From Planctomycetaceae bacterium UBA2972 (GTDB lineage Bacteria > Planctomycetota > Planctomycetia > Pirellulales > Pirellulaceae): 8,231 nt of DNA. Location of the stretch: the NCBI GenBank assembly GCA_002348315.1, contig DEAW01000176.1, positions 1 to 8,231 on the forward strand, read 5' to 3'. Shown here in pieces: positions 7,629 to 8,231 of this stretch (position 1 is the first letter of the stretch; each line of letters starts with the position of its first letter). Below the pieces are notes generated by a model, which saw only the letters and a program-made list of their open reading frames with translations, ran no database searches and was not told where the DNA came from. Position numbers and translations under genes: made by a program.

Positions 7629-7979
7629 TCAACCCAGCAATTCCCTATAGAGTTCCTGATTGAAACCAATCAACAGGGTTTCTCCTATTACCATCGTCGG
7701 CGCCCGCAGGTTTCCTGTAGGTCCCAGCATAAACTTGTTTATATCTTCGTCGCTAACCTTGTCTTCTTTCAAATTGACTTCCAAACGCTTTTTACCTTTG
7801 GCAGCAAACACCTTGTTAGCCTTTGACAATAAGTCTTTAACCTTTGCCATTTGGTAGGGCGGCTTAGTAGGCTTTTCAATTTCTTTTGGTTCAATTCCGG
7901 CATTCGCAAGAAACTCCTGCGCTCGTATGCAACTCGTTCACCCGGCACGGTGGTAGTGCCATTGGATTTGTTTTGCCAT
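7629..7979 (-). CDS. ArsC/Spx-like thioredoxin-fold selenoprotein with U-x-x-C active site (in-frame TGA at codon 14)
   Basis: The full frame runs from ATG 7979 to a TGA stop at 7629-7631, 116 codons, with an internal TGA at 7938-7940 read as selenocysteine (Sec-14). The N-terminus is MAKQIQWHYHRAG, then U-T-S-C (14-17), then IRAQEFLANAGIEPKE: a beta strand, redox site and helix as in ArsC/Spx, where the site reads CTSCRKA. A basic helical middle (MAKVKDLLSKANKVFAAKGK, residues 44-63) leads to LEVNLKED, then GPTGNLRAPTMVIGETLLIG, with the cis-Pro of the thioredoxin fold at Pro-94. About 116 residues is a normal ArsC-family length. A TGA-as-stop reading would begin at Met-44 (7850) and lose the first strand and the whole active site. 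A SECIS-type hairpin lies right after the TGA. It probably acts as a cytoplasmic thiol/selenol oxidoreductase; the substrate is unknown, and arsenate is not implied. From memory, public annotations include an 'ArsC family (seleno)protein', which I could not check. A GGGG lies about 9 bases upstream of the ATG. Confidence 0.87.
7900..7930 (-). promoter_or_regulatory. Candidate bacterial SECIS element (selenocysteine insertion hairpin)
   Basis: In the mRNA, GCAU (7930-7927) pairs with AUGC (7903-7900) as the outer stem. After an asymmetric internal loop (5 and 1 nt), CGCAGGA (7921-7915) pairs with UUCUUGCG minus its first base (7911-7905), giving seven pairs of which one is G-U. The apical loop is GUU, with G first, 24 nt after the UGA. 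Known bacterial SECIS elements lie within the coding region immediately downstream of the UGA, with a G at the start of a small apical loop about 16-37 nt away, and bind SelB. This hairpin meets those points while encoding the helix after the active site. Confidence 0.75.
7938..7940 (-). other. Selenocysteine codon (UGA) in the redox site
   Basis: TGA at codon 14 occupies the first position of the CxxC-type motif (U-T-S-C), three codons before the resolving Cys-17. The frame on both sides encodes conserved-looking thioredoxin-fold sequence, which would be unexpected if this were a real stop. A single base change (TGA to TGC or TGT) would give the ordinary CTSC motif of ArsC/Spx proteins. Confidence 0.85.
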
Positions 7980-8086
7980 GACATCGGCCCCTATAATCTA
8001 AATTCAACTTTAGTCGTAGACACTCAGGATAAAGTAACGCGGTCGCACCATCATACCCCAAACGTCTACCTTTTCACGATTAATCC

Positions 8087-8231
8087 TTATGTGGAAATCG
8101 CATCATTTGGTTCTGCTAATTCCGCCGAGCCCGGAAGAGTGATTGGCTTGGATGCATCCACAAAAAATGCCGCAACTGCCGCTACTATAAAAGCCGCGCC
8201 ACAGAGCACAAACATCGTATCCCAACCATAG
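8087..8231 (-). CDS. C-terminal end of a probable MFS permease, 5' part outside window
   Basis: Reading leftward from the right edge, 48 codons are open up to a TAA at 8087-8089. The translation starts YGWDTMFVLCGAAFIVAA, then VAAFFVDASKPI, followed by a short polar tail ending NDAIST. A Gly-Trp plus one strongly hydrophobic helix and then a charged DASKPI-type tail is the usual look of the final membrane helix of major facilitator superfamily carriers, often sugar-acid or hexuronate types in planctomycetes. With a single helix visible, the family call is tentative and the substrate unknown. The gene ends 107 bases before the selenoprotein start on the same strand; I see no clear terminator in the gap, so read-through is possible. 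Confidence 0.6.
   Translation of the reverse strand, partial: YGWDTMFVLCGAAFIVAAVAAFFVDASKPITLPGSAELAEPNDAIST

Noticed and set aside
7588..7631. Second selenocysteine at the terminal TGA (7629-7631)
   Set aside because: Read-through would add only ten residues without a Cys/Sec partner. The short imperfect stem after it (TTATCCC with GGGAATAA) is a poor SECIS match. Position 116 is the normal family length, so it is an ordinary stop.
7629..7850. A 73-residue protein starting at Met-44 of the selenoprotein frame
   Set aside because: It would start in the middle of a thioredoxin-like domain, without the first strand or redox site. The sequence upstream of it in the same frame is clearly protein-like.
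7769..7984. Minus-strand frame starting at ATG 7984, overlapping the selenoprotein start in another frame
   Set aside because: Its product is a Lys/Arg/Ser-rich string with no fold pattern. The ATG at 7979 leads to the thioredoxin-fold frame. A frameshift joining the two is not needed, since the 7979 frame is open apart from one TGA.
8016..8069. GTAGAC/GTCTAC inverted repeat between the MFS and selenoprotein genes
   Set aside because: Only six base pairs with a 42-base loop and no T-run; expected by chance.
7851..8231. Open plus-strand frame of 126 codons at the right edge
   Set aside because: It lies opposite the selenoprotein 5' half and the MFS gene end, both of which give family-like protein on the minus strand. 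Its translation has no recognisable domain or signal.
1..8231. CRISPR array, tRNA, insertion sequence or phage genes
   Set aside because: I saw no repeated 25-40 base units, cloverleaf with CCA-type ends, transposase motif or terminal inverted repeats on either strand.

Overview
The window looks like chromosomal DNA of a planctomycete-type bacterium. The evidence is a secreted-type sulfatase, a large membrane-anchored Ser/Thr protein kinase with a DMG (not DFG) motif and a long extracytoplasmic tail, and a small lysine-rich c-type cytochrome with a CNLCH site. This is inferred from gene families; no rRNA or marker gene is present. There is no tRNA, mobile element or CRISPR array.

Layout. The plus strand carries four genes: the C-terminal 271 residues of a sulfatase (1-816, open at the left edge), a Ser/Thr kinase (889-3477), a POT/PTR2 proton-coupled peptide transporter (3597-4976) and a small exported cytochrome c (5202-5597). 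The cytochrome gene is closed by a textbook intrinsic terminator (5623-5657). The minus strand then carries, in transcription order from the right edge, the last 48 codons of a probable MFS permease (8231-8087), a 116-codon thioredoxin-fold gene (7979-7629), an 8-helix membrane protein (7587-6646) and an aldose 1-epimerase (6586-5675). The minus-strand gaps are 107, 41 and 59 bases, so these four could be co-transcribed. The two blocks converge on the terminator region.

Main discovery. The thioredoxin-fold gene is a selenoprotein gene that conventional calling truncates. An in-frame TGA at codon 14 (7938-7940) sits exactly where the first cysteine of an ArsC/Spx-type CxxC site belongs, giving a U-T-S-C active site. 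The reading frame is open on both sides, and the 13 codons before the TGA form a plausible beta strand starting at ATG 7979. A two-part hairpin of 4 + 7 base pairs begins 7 nt after the UGA and has a G-first apical loop 24 nt after it, as expected for a bacterial SECIS element. A caller that treats TGA as stop would start at the internal Met-44 (7850) and lose the catalytic site.

Other points. The 225-base leader before the cytochrome gene holds an 11-bp direct repeat overlapping a perfect 10-bp inverted repeat. A 9-bp hairpin starts at the stop codon of the kinase. The membrane protein next to the selenoprotein has weak resemblance to cytochrome bd subunit I around a His-containing helix, which would fit a redox role but is unproven.
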